43,425 nucleotides of DNA from Bacteroidales bacterium. GTDB taxonomy: Bacteria; Bacteroidota; Bacteroidia; Bacteroidales; Rikenellaceae. A program made the position numbers and the translations under genes. Under the pieces are notes generated by a model. The model had not been told where the DNA came from and did not search any database. It worked only from the letters and a program-made list of their open reading frames with translations. Below, in pieces: positions 1-9,984 of this stretch (positions are counted from its first letter, which is position 1; each line of letters opens with the position of its first letter). The stretch spans positions 1 through 43,425 of the forward strand of contig CAJTFS010000010.1 of the NCBI GenBank assembly GCA_910575495.1, given 5' to 3'.

Positions 1-2
1 TG

Positions 3-116
3 GTAAGTGTTTCTCTTACAGAGACTTTACCGCTTGGGGAACTCTTTGACAAACCTAACAACAATATTATCAATGAGCTTGATGATTCAAGTGAACCAAA
101 TTTGTTTAATTGTTAA
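3..116 (+). CDS. IS4-family transposase, C-terminal fragment
   Basis: The open frame enters from the left edge and ends at TAA 114-116, giving 37 residues (VSVSLTETLPLGELFDKP, then an acidic stretch and the end EPNLFNC). This resembles, from memory, the C-terminus of Bacteroidales IS4-family (DUF4372-type) transposases, which catalyse cut-and-paste movement of the IS. Support comes from the terminal-repeat-like word 22 bp downstream (138-151), whose reverse complement starts the IS at 43280. A matching transposase N-terminus is present at 43396. The family call rests on a short tail, so it is moderate. Confidence 0.55.
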   Translation, partial: VSVSLTETLPLGELFDKPNNNIINELDDSSEPNLFNC

Positions 117-137
117 ACTTATATAAACCGTCCACAA

Positions 138-151
138 TTTTTAGTGGACAC
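138..151. repeat. Right terminal inverted repeat of the left IS copy
   Basis: TTTTTAGTGGACAC here is the exact reverse complement of GTGTCCACTAAAAA at 43280-43293. It lies just after the transposase stop, where an IS end belongs. The preceding GTCCAC at 130-135 can also pair with GTGGAC at 144-149. Confidence 0.55.
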
Positions 152-320
152 ACATGTTATTTCGACATGAATTTACGTTTTTTATTGCCGCCAGAACTCC
201 TTTATCGACATAACAATCATTGTATCAGCAGAATATTTTATCGCAAAAAAGTCGTACCGACCTCGTTATTACCGTATCAAATAATATCGACCTTTGTAAC
301 AAACAAAACGACAAAGGATT
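152..320. other. Intergenic stretch between IS end and HTH genes
   Basis: No convincing gene is seen. The stretch is AT-rich and should contain the promoter of the 321/414 pair, but no clean TAnnTTTG box is found. The nearest is CGACCTTTG at 288-296, which lacks the TA. Confidence 0.4.
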
Positions 321-407
321 ATGAAAGAAATTATTATCGGATCGAAAGTCTACAAAGAACTCATCGGAAAAATAGAACGAATGCCTATAAACCTGTGTAA
401 AGAGTAG
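321..407 (+). pseudogene. Truncated helix-turn-helix gene remnant (28 codons)
   Basis: ATG 321 to TAG 405-407 encodes 28 residues starting MKEIIIGSKVYKELIGKIER. The pattern (EI-I, then K/R-V/L-Y/F, acidic, L/M-I, basic, I/V) parallels the first 30 residues of the intact HTH protein at 40277, which also precedes a second HTH gene. Everything corresponding to the HTH domain (around LDNQEVCEILGIS in the intact copy) is missing, and the next gene starts 7 nt later at 414. I read it as a remnant with an internal deletion. It could instead be a genuine short leader peptide. Confidence 0.45.
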
Positions 408-413
408 GCGGCC

Positions 414-749
414 ATGATGTTGGACAGGGAGTATTTCGACAACTGGATGCAGCGTCTCGCCAAGCGGTTGGAGCACATCGAAGAGTTGTGCACACCCGTC
501 GCGGAGCAAAGCCTCTCCGTTTTGCCCGACGGCGACAGGCTGCTGGATAATTACGACTTGTGCAAGATGCTCAACATCTCGAAACGCACGCTGCAACGGT
601 ATCGTACCTCCGGGGATTTGCCCTACCAGATGATCTATCACAAGACGTTCTATCGCGAATCGGACGTACTGCGGTTCATCGAGCGTAATTTCAGCAATTT
701 CCGCAAACTGAAAAAGGAGTGGGAGAATAATTCGTTCGGAAAAAGATAA
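414..749 (+). CDS. Small helix-turn-helix (MerR/excisionase-like) DNA-binding protein
   Basis: 111 aa. The N-terminal half is a charged helical segment (about 10-35). A winged-HTH of the helix_turn_helix_17 type follows (about 45-95): LLDNYDLCKMLNISKRTLQRYR, then GDLPYQMIYHKTFYRESDV. Such proteins are common in Bacteroidales conjugative transposons, where relatives act in excision or regulation; the specific role here is inferred. It is clearly paralogous to the protein at 40567 (shared KISRRTLQ/NISKRTLQ, LPY, FY-ESD). ATG 414 and ATG 417 are adjacent, and either could start it. It follows the truncated HTH remnant by 6 nt. Confidence 0.8.
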   Translation: MMLDREYFDNWMQRLAKRLEHIEELCTPVAEQSLSVLPDGDRLLDNYDLCKMLNISKRTLQRYRTSGDLPYQMIYHKTFYRESDVLRFIERNFSNFRKLKKEWENNSFGKR

Positions 750-765
750 TAAAATCGGCCGTAAA

Positions 766-797
766 TTTGTTGTATTACTAAATATTGGTAACTTTGC
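766..797 (+). promoter_or_regulatory. Promoter of the parD-parE pair
   Basis: TTTG at 766-769, a 20-nt spacer, then TAACTTTG at 790-797 match the Bacteroidetes consensus. A GGAG-type ribosome site (AAAAGGAG) sits 7 nt before ATG 815. Confidence 0.75.
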
Positions 798-814
798 GGA
801 AAAGGAGTTGAATT

Positions 815-1060
815 ATGAAAACGACATCGGTAGCTTTGGGAGCCTATTTCGAGAATTTTATCCAGTCCACGATTGCGCAGGGACGTTATAACAATGCCAG
901 CGAGGTCGTGCGCGCCGGCCTGCGGCTTTTGGAGGAGCAGGAAAACAGTGTCGTGGCGTTGAAGAGCGCAATCGACGAGGGCGTGAGAAGCGGCATCGCC
1001 GTAGGGTTCGATCCCGAGCAACATCTGCGAACGTTGAAAATGCAGCGGAAAAATGGCTGA
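815..1060 (+). CDS. parD: ParD-like antitoxin
   Basis: 81 aa. The N-terminus (MKTTSVALGAYFENFIQSTI) and the motif GRYNNASEVVRAGLRLLEEQE match the ribbon-helix-helix DNA-binding domain of ParD/CopG antitoxins (about 1-45). The C-terminal tail would wrap the toxin. It should neutralise the ParE product of the overlapping next gene (8-nt overlap) and repress the shared promoter just upstream. Length and order are typical of the family. On a mobile element the pair probably serves as an addiction module, which is inference. Confidence 0.88.
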   Translation: MKTTSVALGAYFENFIQSTIAQGRYNNASEVVRAGLRLLEEQENSVVALKSAIDEGVRSGIAVGFDPEQHLRTLKMQRKNG

Positions 1061-1355
1061 TCTGCTTTTCTCGAACAAGGCCGTAGAAGACCTCACGAAC
1101 ATCTGGAATTACACGGTCGAAACATGGTCGGAGGCCCAAGCCGACAAATATTATGCGTTGCTTGTGGCTACCTGCCGTCAAATAGCCGACAGTTCTCGAC
1201 CGCTGGGCCGGGAGTACGCGGAAATCATGGCCGAATTATACGGATACCGAACGGGCAAACACATCGTTTTCTATCGGACGGTTTCCGAGAGTGCCGTAGA
1301 GATCGTGAGAATCCTGCACGAACGCATGGATTTGAAAAGCCGAATCGGAGAGTAA
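1053..1355 (+). CDS. parE: ParE/RelE-superfamily toxin
   Basis: 100 aa, normal length for the family. Hallmarks are the start MADLLFSNKAVEDLTNIWNYT, the middle RPLGREYAEIMAELYGYRTGKHIVFYR and the end VEIVRILHERMD, which is the RelE/ParE fold ending in the IxRILHxRMD signature. ParE toxins usually poison DNA gyrase. The start overlaps the antitoxin stop by 8 nt, implying translational coupling. No frameshift or missing segment is seen, so the toxin is probably functional. A strong hairpin follows at 1374-1400. Confidence 0.88.
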   Translation: MADLLFSNKAVEDLTNIWNYTVETWSEAQADKYYALLVATCRQIADSSRPLGREYAEIMAELYGYRTGKHIVFYRTVSESAVEIVRILHERMDLKSRIGE

Positions 1356-1373
1356 TATGATTCGGTATAAATA

Positions 1374-1400
1374 AAAGCCGACGGTATTGCCGTCGGCTTT
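1374..1400. terminator. Bidirectional terminator between parE and the methylase/helicase gene
   Basis: A perfect 11-bp stem (AAAGCCGACGG / CCGTCGGCTTT, loop 1385-1389) lies between two convergent genes. It ends in T's on the plus side and, by symmetry, on the minus side. Confidence 0.75.
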
Positions 1401-1404
1401 GTCG

Positions 1405-4400
1405 TTACATCTTGATGCCCTTGTTTGCGCCGGATTCGTTTTTGATTTGCGTCCCGACACGCCCGATGACGATACGTCCGCCGGAGGCATCGGCTATCTG
1501 TTGCAGGCGCGACGGAATAAAAGGTTGTCCGCGCTCTTTCAGCTGCGTATGTTGCGGACTATCTTCCATCAGCGCGGTCTCCTCAATCACTTCCGCCTCT
1601 TCTTCGATAGGTTTCAGCGACAGCTGAATCTTTCGCTCCAACTCCGTCATTTGGGTGCGCAGTGCCGCCAGTTCGGATTCCTTGCGCCACGTTCCCTCCA
1701 CCACGTTTTGCAGGGTAGGAATGTCTTTGGCCAGTTCCTCGTTCTTCTTCTTGAAGTTCTCCAACACCGTTTCGATTGTCGAAAGGGCATGTATGAAGTT
1801 GAGCGAGGCTAAACGCGGATCTGCGGCGATGTTTCCGTGGTTGTAAGAATAGAGGTAGTCGGCTTCCCCGCGGGCATAGAAACGGTTCTGCGTAAGGTCG
1901 AATCCGTCCTTTTCGGTCGTTTCGCTCTTTACGAGCAGGTCGAATCCGTAAAGGCTTCCGATGGGCTGTAACTCGCCGCCCGTTCGGGCCGTCTCGGCGA
2001 TATGGTTCAGTTGCTTGCCGATGAGCTTCGGGTCGGAAGTTTCGAGGCCGTAGAGTTTCACGGGATTGCGGTACGAACCGTCGCTGTTCAACTGCACTCG
2101 GGCTTTGAAATGCTCCAAGTCCGTGCTTATGCCCTCGATTTTGGCGTCGTTCTTCTCTATGGCAGACAGAATGGTGTCCAGCTTGTAGCGGCTTGACGAC
2201 TTGCCGCGCACGAATGCCTGACGCTCGCTTTCGAGCGTGGCGATCTTCTTTTCCAAACGGGCTTTTTCCAGTAGGTCGGTGTTGCCCGAAAGAATAGCGA
2301 CGTACTCGGAGAAGTTCATGCCCGACTTTTCGTCGATAGCCCCTTCGTCGATCGTGCGGCTGCCCATGTTGTTGGTCTTGAGCTGGCGGATGAAGAGCTG
2401 CTTGTTGTGCAGCAGCCCGAACTTGTAGGCGTCGAGCGACTTCTCGACGGCATAAAGAATCACGTCCACCTTATTGTCGGCATGGTATTTCGCCACTTCG
2501 TTTCCGGTACGGATGCCGCGGCCGTCGCGCTGTTCGAGGTCGCTGGGCCGCCACGGGCTGTCGAGATGATGAATCGCCACGCACCGCTTCTGGGCGTTCA
2601 CGCCCGTGCCGAGCATCTCGGTCGAGCCGAACAGCACGCGGATTCGTCCGGCGTTCATATTGGCAATCATGGCCTTGCGGGACTTCTCGGTGGTCGCCTC
2701 CTGTATGAATCGCACCTCGCTCGGCGGAATGCCGTAGTCCTCCACGAGCTTGCGCTTCACCTCGGAATAGACGTTCCACTCTACACCGGATTTGTAGGTT
2801 CCCAAGTCGGAGAATACGAACTGCGTACCTTTCTGCTCGTCGAAACGACGGTAGTAGTCCGCAAGCATCTTGGCGCAGTGACTGGCCTTGTTGTCCACGT
2901 GGTCGCCGTATAGGTCGGGGTCGATCATGCGCATGTCGAGCGACATTTTGCGGGCATAGTCCGTTGCGATGAGCATCTTGGCTTTTTCCTCGCTTTCGGA
3001 GAGCGGTGCACGTCCCAACAATTCGCCCTTGCCGCTTTTGGCGAACTCCATCAGCCTGCCGATGAACTCCTCTTGCTCGGGCGTCGGCGGTATGTTGTGC
3101 AGAATCTCGTTCTTCTGCGGGCGGTCGATGCCGATGTCCTCGGCCGAACGATAGTCGGTGACCTCCGAGTAGAACGCCGCCAGTTCGGGAACCTTGATGA
3201 AGTAGCGGAAGCGCTCTTTCTGCACGACTTCGTTGGTTACGGAGAACTCGTAGTCGATGGTCTTCTTGGCGAAGATGGCCGCCCATGCGTCGAAGGTGCG
3301 GATGTTCTGCCGCTCCAGCTCCTTCGGGCGCAGGTATTTGAACAGCAGGTACAGCTCCGTCAGGGAGTTGGAAACGGTCGTGCCGGAGAGGAACGTGGCC
3401 CCCAGATCGCGCCCCGTGCGTTCCTGTATGGTGCGCAGGGCGAAGAGCATGTTGAGTGCCCGCTGCGACCCTTCGGGATTGCCCAGTCCCGCCACGCGGT
3501 CGTGGCGCGTGGTGAAGGTCAGGTTCTTGAATTTGTGGCTCTCGTCCACGTAGATGTGGTCGATGCCCATCAGCTTAAAATCCACCGCATCGTCCTTGCG
3601 TGTTTCGAGCGTGTGCATGACGGTCTGCAACTTGGCTTCCAGATTCGCCTTGCGTTTGAGGCAGCCTTTGAGCATGGCGCGGGATACCTCCCGTCCCTGC
3701 GATTGCAGGACGGCGAGGTTCTCGTCCACGCTGTCCAGTTCGGCCTGCAAAATCTCCTGCTGCACCTCCGGCGATTGGGGTATCATGCCGAACTGCTCAT
3801 GCGAGAGAATCACGGCATCCCAGTCGTTGTTCTTGATGAGGTTGAAGATGCGCTCACGATTCTTGGGCGTGAAATCCTCCTTGCCCGGATAGAGCACCTT
3901 CGCATTCAGATAGGCCGTGCAGAACGTGCGGGCAATCTCGTGGATGTTGGCTTTCAGTCCGATGATAAGGGGCTTGTTAGCCAGTCCGAGGCGCTTCTTT
4001 TCGTAGGCTCCGCAGCACATGATGAGGGTCTTGCCACCACCCACCTCGTGGTCGATGATTCCGCCGCCGAGCATCTTGTCCATCCAGACGGCATCTTTCT
4101 GACTTCGGTAGAGGTCGGGAATGCCCAGTCCTTTGAGGTCGAGGTCGGGGAATGTCTGGTGCGACCCGTCGTATTTCGGGCGCACGAAACAGTTGAACGT
4201 ACGGTTGTAGAGGTCTGTGAGCCGATCCTTGAAGTCTGGCGTCTGCTCGCGCAGCCACTCCGGAAAGGCGTTGCGTATCTCGTCGATCTTGCTGTTGGCA
4301 AGCTGTATGGCCTCGCCGTCGCGCACTTTCACCTCTTTCAGCTCCCCGTCGATGAGCTTCGTTACCTTCTTGGTAATGTCGGGCGAGGTGTTTTGCAGGG

Positions 4401-7059
4401 CGTGCTTCAACAGGTGGATGCCGTTGTATTTGCGGCTCTGCGAATCGACGGCGTACTGATTCAGAATCTTCGCGTTCAGAGAGGAGGCCTTGACGCTGTA
4501 TTCGTCGATGTCGGGGGCATGGCTCACCTTGACTTCCGTATCGAACAGCGAGGAGGCGAACTTTTCATAGACGCCTTTGGGTATCCACCGCTCGCCGAAG
4601 TTGAAGTCGAGGTCGTCGAAAGCAATGGGCTTCGGGGCTGCCGCCCGCAGGGCTTCGAGCGATTCCCGTATCGCCTCGTCGTCGGGGTGTTGTGTCAGAA
4701 AAGTCTGCACCCGGTCGGCTTTCTCGATGACGTTCCCCGCGATGAACTTGTCGGCGATCTCGTAGCGGTCGATGAGGGGATTGAAGTAAATGCGTCCTTT
4801 CAGTTCTTCGAGCATCTGCGGCTGTGTAGCTCCCGTGAGCGAAGCCATGTACTCCAAGTCGACCCGCCCATATTTGTTCAGACTGGCGACCAGTGCCTCG
4901 TTTGCATCCTCAGCATGGGTGATCTCGTTGGGGTTGAAAGCTACGGGATGATCGAAAATATCGGCCTTGCGGGCTTTGCCGTCGATGTAGCGTTCCAGCG
5001 ACAGAATCTCCGTACCCCGCGCATCCATCTTGATGAGGTCGAGGTTGCGTTTGTCGTTGAGCCGCCAGAAACGCTCTGTGAAGTTGTCATAGAGCCGATT
5101 GAGCATCTCGCGCAGGGCGGGATTCTCCGTCTGTGTCTGCGCCTCGTTGTCGTAGAGGTGGAAATAGGTGTCGCGAATCTCGATGTAGAGGGAGGCTTTC
5201 GAGCGCTGCGTGGGCGACAGATTCAGCGGGTGGAACATAGGACGCAGGGCATCGAGGTCGCGTAGATAACCGACACGACCGTTTTCATCCATCGCCAGCG
5301 TCCCCTCCCGATAGTGCGAGAGCATCTCCCCGCCGAAAGCACGCGGCTCCGTATCGGCCTGCGTACGGGGCGAGGCGGCACGCTGTTCCCGACGTTCGGA
5401 GGCTTCCTGCCGAAGCTCCGCCCGTCGTTCGGGCGAGAGTTCCATCATCATTTGGTAGAATCCGTTTATCGGCGGGTTCTCCTCCCAGTTCAGACTTGCA
5501 TACAGCTTTTCAGGGTCGTAATCCTCTTGCTCCGGCGCTGCGGGCTGTTCTGCAACAGGTTCGGCGGGCTGCGGCTCCGACGGCGCAGGTTGGTCGAACA
5601 TCGACGGCTGACCGGCCGGTTTTCGGGTCGGCGCACGGCGGTTCCTGCGCTTGGGAAGTGTCTGACTGCGTTCCTGCTCGGTGAATCCGAACAGGTCGTA
5701 GAGCGTCAACAGCGGCTCCTGCGGTGCGACGGTTTGTTCGGGCTGCGACGCGGCCGGATCTGCAATACCGAAGTCTTCGGGTTGCGGCGGGGCGGCATCC
5801 CATATCTGCCGCTCTTTTTCCGCCGCCCACGTCCCGAACTCGGCCAAGTCTTTTTCCGACAGAGTGGGTTCCACGGCTTGCTGCGGACGTTGCGGCGCTT
5901 GTTGCCGCACCTCGTCGGCAGGAGCATGGGACAGGTAGTAGCTTACGTCGAGATTCGCACAGAGGTCGTCCGAGAGCATTTGCCGCAACTCGTTAGCGAT
6001 AGCGATAATGCCTCCCGTATGCGTGAACTCCATCGCGGGTTTTCCGTAAGGGTCGGTGCCGACCTTTGCGTCGGTATGTATCACGCGGTCGAACGTTCGG
6101 AACAGGTTGTTCACCCGAATGCCGTTCGACAGCTTGCGGGATTCGATGAAATCCAGCTGTCGTTGGGATAGTTCGCCCGCCGTGGCTTTCTTCTGCAAGA
6201 TGATAAGGTCGCTGCCGACCTCGGTTCCGGCATGGTCGGAAAATAGGTTGTTCGGAAACCGCACGGCCGACACGACATCGCACCGCTTCATCAGCCATTC
6301 GCGCACGGGACGTCCCTGCTCGGCATTGAGCACGCCCTGCGAAGTGATGAAGGCCACGATGCCGCCCTCGCGCACCGTATCGACCGTCTTCATGAAGAAG
6401 TAGTTGTGCAGCGTGCGTGTTCCCTGACGCCGCACGGGGTCGGTATGGGTCGAGAAAAAAGGGTCGAACAGTGCTACGTCTCCGAACGGGATGTTGCTCA
6501 CGGCCATATCGTAATGACCGGCGTACTTGGGTTCGATCGTTTCATATCCCTGCGCCCGTACGCGGCTTCTCGGATGCAGGTGTTTGAGGATAAGAGCCGT
6601 CGCGGGGTCTTTCTCGAAGCAGGTTATCTCGGCGGAAGGCTGGTTTATTGCCAAGACTTTCGGAAAGACACCCGTGCCGGCGCTGGGATCGAGAATCCGT
6701 TTGGGAGCAATCTCTCTGTTCCATATCGTATCGACAATGGCATACGCGACTTCGGGCGGCGTATAGAATGCCGTCAGCACCGAGTTTCGGATTCCGTCGA
6801 TGTAGCGTTTGTACTCCCGCTCACCGGCGGTATTGCTCTTGATGACCTCGTGCAGTTCCGCCACGAGGTCGGCCATGCCGTCGGTATTCCGTTTGCTGTC
6901 CGGGGCTTCCAGCACCTCTTTGATCGCCCCGAAGCCGCTGTATGCGGCAAGTCGTGCGGATTCCTCCGGGGAGAGGTCGTGCGGCTCCCGTTCGAGCGCG
7001 AAAGCTGCTTTCAACGTGTCGATGTTTTGGCGAAGATGCGCCTTCTTATTGTAAGCCAT
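1405..7059 (-). CDS. Giant DNA methylase/SNF2-type helicase protein
   Basis: 1884 aa. The N-terminal part carries an adenine-methyltransferase fold: SAM motif ILDPSAGTG at about 122-130 and a motif IV-like SNIPFG at about 188-193. IPF replaces the usual PPF/PPY, so catalytic activity is uncertain. A Pro/Gln/Glu-rich linker spans about 400-600. A superfamily 2 helicase follows, with Walker A-like HEVGGGKT near 1005, DEAD-box-type VDESHKFKN near 1170 and motif VI-like [11 protein letters not shown] near 1511. Proteins of this architecture occur in many Bacteroidales conjugative elements and large phages, and are thought to process or protect transferred DNA. The start overlaps the upstream DUF1896 gene by 14 nt, so the two are coupled. 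Confidence 0.9.
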   Translation of the reverse strand: MAYNKKAHLRQNIDTLKAAFALEREPHDLSPEESARLAAYSGFGAIKEVLEAPDSKRNTDGMADLVAELHEVIKSNTAGEREYKRYIDGIRNSVLTAFYTPPEVAYAIVDTIWNREIAPKRILDPSAGTGVFPKVLAINQPSAEITCFEKDPATALILKHLHPRSRVRAQGYETIEPKYAGHYDMAVSNIPFGDVALFDPFFSTHTDPVRRQGTRTLHNYFFMKTVDTVREGGIVAFITSQGVLNAEQGRPVREWLMKRCDVVSAVRFPNNLFSDHAGTEVGSDLIILQKKATAGELSQRQLDFIESRKLSNGIRVNNLFRTFDRVIHTDAKVGTDPYGKPAMEFTHTGGIIAIANELRQMLSDDLCANLDVSYYLSHAPADEVRQQAPQRPQQAVEPTLSEKDLAEFGTWAAEKERQIWDAAPPQPEDFGIADPAASQPEQTVAPQEPLLTLYDLFGFTEQERSQTLPKRRNRRAPTRKPAGQPSMFDQPAPSEPQPAEPVAEQPAAPEQEDYDPEKLYASLNWEENPPINGFYQMMMELSPERRAELRQEASERREQRAASPRTQADTEPRAFGGEMLSHYREGTLAMDENGRVGYLRDLDALRPMFHPLNLSPTQRSKASLYIEIRDTYFHLYDNEAQTQTENPALREMLNRLYDNFTERFWRLNDKRNLDLIKMDARGTEILSLERYIDGKARKADIFDHPVAFNPNEITHAEDANEALVASLNKYGRVDLEYMASLTGATQPQMLEELKGRIYFNPLIDRYEIADKFIAGNVIEKADRVQTFLTQHPDDEAIRESLEALRAAAPKPIAFDDLDFNFGERWIPKGVYEKFASSLFDTEVKVSHAPDIDEYSVKASSLNAKILNQYAVDSQSRKYNGIHLLKHALQNTSPDITKKVTKLIDGELKEVKVRDGEAIQLANSKIDEIRNAFPEWLREQTPDFKDRLTDLYNRTFNCFVRPKYDGSHQTFPDLDLKGLGIPDLYRSQKDAVWMDKMLGGGIIDHEVGGGKTLIMCCGAYEKKRLGLANKPLIIGLKANIHEIARTFCTAYLNAKVLYPGKEDFTPKNRERIFNLIKNNDWDAVILSHEQFGMIPQSPEVQQEILQAELDSVDENLAVLQSQGREVSRAMLKGCLKRKANLEAKLQTVMHTLETRKDDAVDFKLMGIDHIYVDESHKFKNLTFTTRHDRVAGLGNPEGSQRALNMLFALRTIQERTGRDLGATFLSGTTVSNSLTELYLLFKYLRPKELERQNIRTFDAWAAIFAKKTIDYEFSVTNEVVQKERFRYFIKVPELAAFYSEVTDYRSAEDIGIDRPQKNEILHNIPPTPEQEEFIGRLMEFAKSGKGELLGRAPLSESEEKAKMLIATDYARKMSLDMRMIDPDLYGDHVDNKASHCAKMLADYYRRFDEQKGTQFVFSDLGTYKSGVEWNVYSEVKRKLVEDYGIPPSEVRFIQEATTEKSRKAMIANMNAGRIRVLFGSTEMLGTGVNAQKRCVAIHHLDSPWRPSDLEQRDGRGIRTGNEVAKYHADNKVDVILYAVEKSLDAYKFGLLHNKQLFIRQLKTNNMGSRTIDEGAIDEKSGMNFSEYVAILSGNTDLLEKARLEKKIATLESERQAFVRGKSSSRYKLDTILSAIEKNDAKIEGISTDLEHFKARVQLNSDGSYRNPVKLYGLETSDPKLIGKQLNHIAETARTGGELQPIGSLYGFDLLVKSETTEKDGFDLTQNRFYARGEADYLYSYNHGNIAADPRLASLNFIHALSTIETVLENFKKKNEELAKDIPTLQNVVEGTWRKESELAALRTQMTELERKIQLSLKPIEEEAEVIEETALMEDSPQHTQLKERGQPFIPSRLQQIADASGGRIVIGRVGTQIKNESGANKGIKM

Positions 7060-7498
7060 CTTCGAGCAGTATTTGAACGGTTCCTACAAGTTCGGTGTAG
7101 AGCAGCTGATATTCCGGAGTCGCGGCGAAATCGTCCGCAAGGTCGTACTTCGCCAGCACGTCGCGCAATGCGGGCAAAGTCAGCAGCCGGAGTGCGACCG
7201 CGCGGGCCGCCTCTTCGGGAATCGCCGAGGCGAACTCGTCCCAAAGGATATGCACCAGCGTATTGTAAGGCGAGAAATGAAGTCCGCGGTACAGCTCCTC
7301 GCTTGCGGCCGCTTCGGCTTCGGTATGGGTGCTACCCGCACGAATCGCGTCGCTGTACGCCTCAGCGGCACGGTCGGCACGCCCAGCGATGAACGACCTG
7401 TCGACGGCAAGTTCGGGATGGCTGTCGCGCAGATACGAGAGCAGAGAAAGTCCGTAATAGGACAACTCCTCGTAAGGGGATTGTTGTTTGTCTGACAT
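7046..7498 (-). CDS. DUF1896 family protein
   Basis: 150 aa, soluble and Ala/Glu-rich, with no membrane segment. I recognise the family (DUF1896) from its position next to the methylase/helicase and from segments such as [17 protein letters not shown] and [19 protein letters not shown]. Its function is unknown. Its stop overlaps the start of the downstream giant gene by 14 nt. The 14-bp word CCACTAAAAAATCC ends 5 nt upstream of the ATG on the sense strand, the same arrangement as at topB. Confidence 0.8.
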   Translation of the reverse strand: MSDKQQSPYEELSYYGLSLLSYLRDSHPELAVDRSFIAGRADRAAEAYSDAIRAGSTHTEAEAAASEELYRGLHFSPYNTLVHILWDEFASAIPEEAARAVALRLLTLPALRDVLAKYDLADDFAATPEYQLLYTELVGTVQILLEDGLQ

Positions 7499-7629
7499 GA
7501 TTCGGATTTTTTAGTGGCTGGGAAAAGTGAAAAAGGCGCTCCGGGTTCCCATCCGAAGCGCCGCCACTAAAAAATCCATCGGACAAGCATCATCTCGTCG
7601 ATAAGATTCTTCAGTGGCAAAGGTAACGA
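7499..7629. repeat. Inverted-repeat cluster between topB and the DUF1896 gene
   Basis: This gene-free stretch holds two perfect inverted copies of a 14-bp word (7504-7517 and 7564-7577, CCACTAAAAAATCC in opposite orientation). Between them is an inner GGCGCT/AGCGCC pair (7535-7540, 7557-7562). A degenerate third copy (12 of 14) lies at 7604-7617. The whole can fold into one long hairpin. Confidence 0.75.
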
Positions 7630-9735
7630 TTATTTTCGTTTATTCCCTTTTCCCGTTTTCGGTTTGTTGCGCGGTGCGAAGTCGAAGACGGTTTTATACT
7701 CCTTGTCGAGCGTGAGCGCCGCCTCGAACGTTTCGCCGTTGCTTTTGGTGAACCCTTTGATGACCGAGGTTTTGCCGTTGGTCACGAGGTCGGCGAGCTG
7801 GGCATCGGTCAGTTCCTTGCGGGCGACGGTGCGCCAGACAGTAAGCCCGCAGTCGGCATTTTGGCACTTGGCGACTTTGGGATAGAAAACGACCTGCTTC
7901 CCGCAGCGGGGGCAGACGGCTCCGCCACGTTCCGGCGTGTTTTCGATCTTGACCGCCAGCAACTCTTTGGCAATCTGTGCGGCATAGACCTCGATACCTC
8001 GGTGGAACGTGAAAGCATCCATTTCTGCGGTGGCGATTTTCGCCAAAGCCAGCTCCCAGCCACCCGTCATGGCGACGTCGGCGATTTTCTTGTCTTTGAC
8101 GATTCCGTACACGGCCAGTCCCTTGTCGGTCGGGACGAGCGACTTCTTCTCACGGCGGATGTAATCGCGAGCAACGAGCGTCTCGATGATGGCGGCACGG
8201 GTGGCAGGTGTTCCGATGCCGGAATCCTTCATCGCCTCGCGTTCGGCCTCGTCCGTCAGGCTGCGACCGGCCGTCTCCATTGCGGCCAGCAAGGAACTTT
8301 CCGTATGAATGGGGTGCGGTTTGGTCTGCCTGCGCTCCACGTCGCAGCCCTTTACCGGCAATTCGTCGCCCTCCTGCAATGCGGGCAGTGCCGCCGTCGT
8401 GTCGTCCGCCTGCTCCTCCGGCTCCCGCCAGACCTTACGCCAGCCGTCCTCTCGGACGACCGTACCTTTGGCGACGAACTCCATGCCGCCGCATTCCAGA
8501 CGGGCGGTCGATATGTCTTTGACGCAGACCCCGCCGAAGGCTTCGACCATACGGCCGGCAATCAGGTCGTAGATCGTCTGTTCCTCGGCCGGCAGCCCTT
8601 TCGGCGTTACCTCCGTAATGAGCAGGGCATGATGATCCGTTACCTTGTCGTTGTCGACGGAGCGTCGGTTGATTTCCGAACCGGCAACGGCGGCCGCCTC
8701 CCGACCGAACAGGGGATGCTCCCGCAAGGTCGCGAGCAGCGGGCGGATTTCGGCTGCGACGTCTTCGGGAATGTAACGCGAGCCGGTGCGGGGATAGGTG
8801 ATGTGCTTCTTTTCGTAGAGCGTCTGCGCGATGCCGAGGGTCTTGTCGGCCGAGAATCCGTAGCGCGTGTTGGCCTCCTTTTGAAGCGTCGTGAGGTCGT
8901 ACAGCAGGGGCGGCTGTTCCTTTACCTCCTTGCGCTCGACGCGGACTACACGTATCTGTTCGGCATCTATGACGGCGGCATAGGCCGTTTGCGCCGCATG
9001 TTCGTCGTCGAACCGTTGTGCCGAAAGAGCGGCGAAGAGCGTCGCGTCTTTAGCCGTCGAGAGTTTGAGTTGATAATAGGTCGCAGGCTTGAAGGCCTTG
9101 TTTTCCAGATAGCGGGAGCAGATGATGGCCAGCGTGGGGGTCTGGACACGTCCCAGCGACCACACGCCGCGGCCGGCGGCGATGGAGAGGGCCTGCGATG
9201 CGTTGATGCCGACGACCCAATCGGCCTCGCTGCGGGCTTTGGCCGAGAGGTAGAGGTTGTCGTACTCCTCGCCCGGCCGGAGGTTCTGCAACCCCTCGCG
9301 GATAGCCTTGTCGGTGAGGCTGCTGATCCACAGCCGCACGAACGGCTTGCGGCACTCCAAAAACGAGTAGATATAACGGAAAATCAACTCGCCCTCGCGT
9401 CCGGCATCGGTCGCGACGACGATACGGTCGGCCATGTTGAACAACTCTTTGATGACGGAGAGCTGTTTCAGCACACCCGGATCGGATTTGTACTCCTTGC
9501 CCTCCCTGATCTGACGGGGCAGGAGGATGAACTTCGGCGGCAGGATAGGCAGATTCTCCGCCTTGAATCCCTCGATGCCGTACTGCTGGGGCATGGCCAG
9601 CTGGATGAGGTGTCCGAAAGCCCACGTTACGACATAGCCGTTTCCCTCGATATAACCCTCCCGGCGGTTCTTGGCGCCCACGATGGCGGCGATTTCGCGC
9701 GCTACCGAGGGCTTTTCTGCGATGATTACTTGCAT
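7630..9735 (-). CDS. topB: DNA topoisomerase III (type IA)
   Basis: 701 aa. It relaxes or decatenates DNA by single-strand passage and probably resolves transfer intermediates. The TOPRIM domain opens with MQVIIAEKPSVAREIA (1-16) and contains the metal-binding VVATDAGREGELIFRY (107-121). The active-site Tyr is in HITYPRTGSRYI near 313. The C-terminus carries a zinc ribbon (CPRCG, then CQNADC, about 610-635) and a basic tail. Length matches conjugative-element TopB proteins. The 14-bp CCACTAAAAAATCC word lies 10 nt before the ATG. It sits in the minus-strand block between the small membrane protein and DUF1896. Confidence 0.93.
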   Translation of the reverse strand: MQVIIAEKPSVAREIAAIVGAKNRREGYIEGNGYVVTWAFGHLIQLAMPQQYGIEGFKAENLPILPPKFILLPRQIREGKEYKSDPGVLKQLSVIKELFNMADRIVVATDAGREGELIFRYIYSFLECRKPFVRLWISSLTDKAIREGLQNLRPGEEYDNLYLSAKARSEADWVVGINASQALSIAAGRGVWSLGRVQTPTLAIICSRYLENKAFKPATYYQLKLSTAKDATLFAALSAQRFDDEHAAQTAYAAVIDAEQIRVVRVERKEVKEQPPLLYDLTTLQKEANTRYGFSADKTLGIAQTLYEKKHITYPRTGSRYIPEDVAAEIRPLLATLREHPLFGREAAAVAGSEINRRSVDNDKVTDHHALLITEVTPKGLPAEEQTIYDLIAGRMVEAFGGVCVKDISTARLECGGMEFVAKGTVVREDGWRKVWREPEEQADDTTAALPALQEGDELPVKGCDVERRQTKPHPIHTESSLLAAMETAGRSLTDEAEREAMKDSGIGTPATRAAIIETLVARDYIRREKKSLVPTDKGLAVYGIVKDKKIADVAMTGGWELALAKIATAEMDAFTFHRGIEVYAAQIAKELLAVKIENTPERGGAVCPRCGKQVVFYPKVAKCQNADCGLTVWRTVARKELTDAQLADLVTNGKTSVIKGFTKSNGETFEAALTLDKEYKTVFDFAPRNKPKTGKGNKRK

Positions 9736-9745
9736 GATGATATTC

Positions 9746-9759
9746 GGATTTTTTAGTGG
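9746..9759 (-). promoter_or_regulatory. 14-bp dispersed motif upstream of topB
   Basis: CCACTAAAAAATCC on the minus strand is identical to the copy before the DUF1896 gene. It overlaps the 3' end of the small membrane protein gene and ends 10 nt from the topB ATG. Confidence 0.6.
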
Positions 9760-9980
9760 TCGTTGTTGTTTTCTTGATGTTCCCGTTTCTCTTTCTCGCG
9801 TTTCAGACGGGCGATCAGTTTACGGTCGTAGTAGACGTGGTTGCCGTTTTCGTCGTAGTATTGTCGGTCGTCGTCCTCCCACCCATCCGAGGGCAGACGT
9901 TTCCCGACATGGAGGTATAAGGCGATAACTCCGATATTGAGGAGTACCAATACTCCTATAATCACATAGATCGTCTCCAT
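9753..9980 (-). CDS. Small single-pass membrane protein
   Basis: 75 aa, not recognised. One hydrophobic helix at about 4-24 (IYVIIGVLVLLNIGVIALYL) is followed by a soluble tail rich in acidic and aromatic residues (DDDRQYYDENGNHVYYDRK) and a Lys/Arg/Glu-rich end. It starts 4 nt after the DUF3945 gene and ends 17 nt before topB, so it fits the minus-strand operon. The frame is free of stops and the domain layout is sensible, but no function can be given. Confidence 0.6.
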   Translation of the reverse strand: METIYVIIGVLVLLNIGVIALYLHVGKRLPSDGWEDDDRQYYDENGNHVYYDRKLIARLKREKEKREHQENNNDH

Positions 9981-9984
9981 ACAT

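Noticed and set aside
291..303. 13-bp inverted match ACCTTTGTAACAA to 43329-43341
   Set aside because: The left copy is outside the IS and the right copy inside it, in an order that does not fit terminal repeats. Both are promoter-like, so the match is probably chance.
3073..5265. 730-codon plus-strand frame
   Set aside because: It is antisense to the methylase/helicase gene, lacks any family motif and is Val/Glu/Leu-biased as expected from the reverse of GC-rich coding.
7861..9756. 631-codon plus-strand frame
   Set aside because: It lies opposite topB, whose catalytic motifs are unmistakable; the frame is a shadow.
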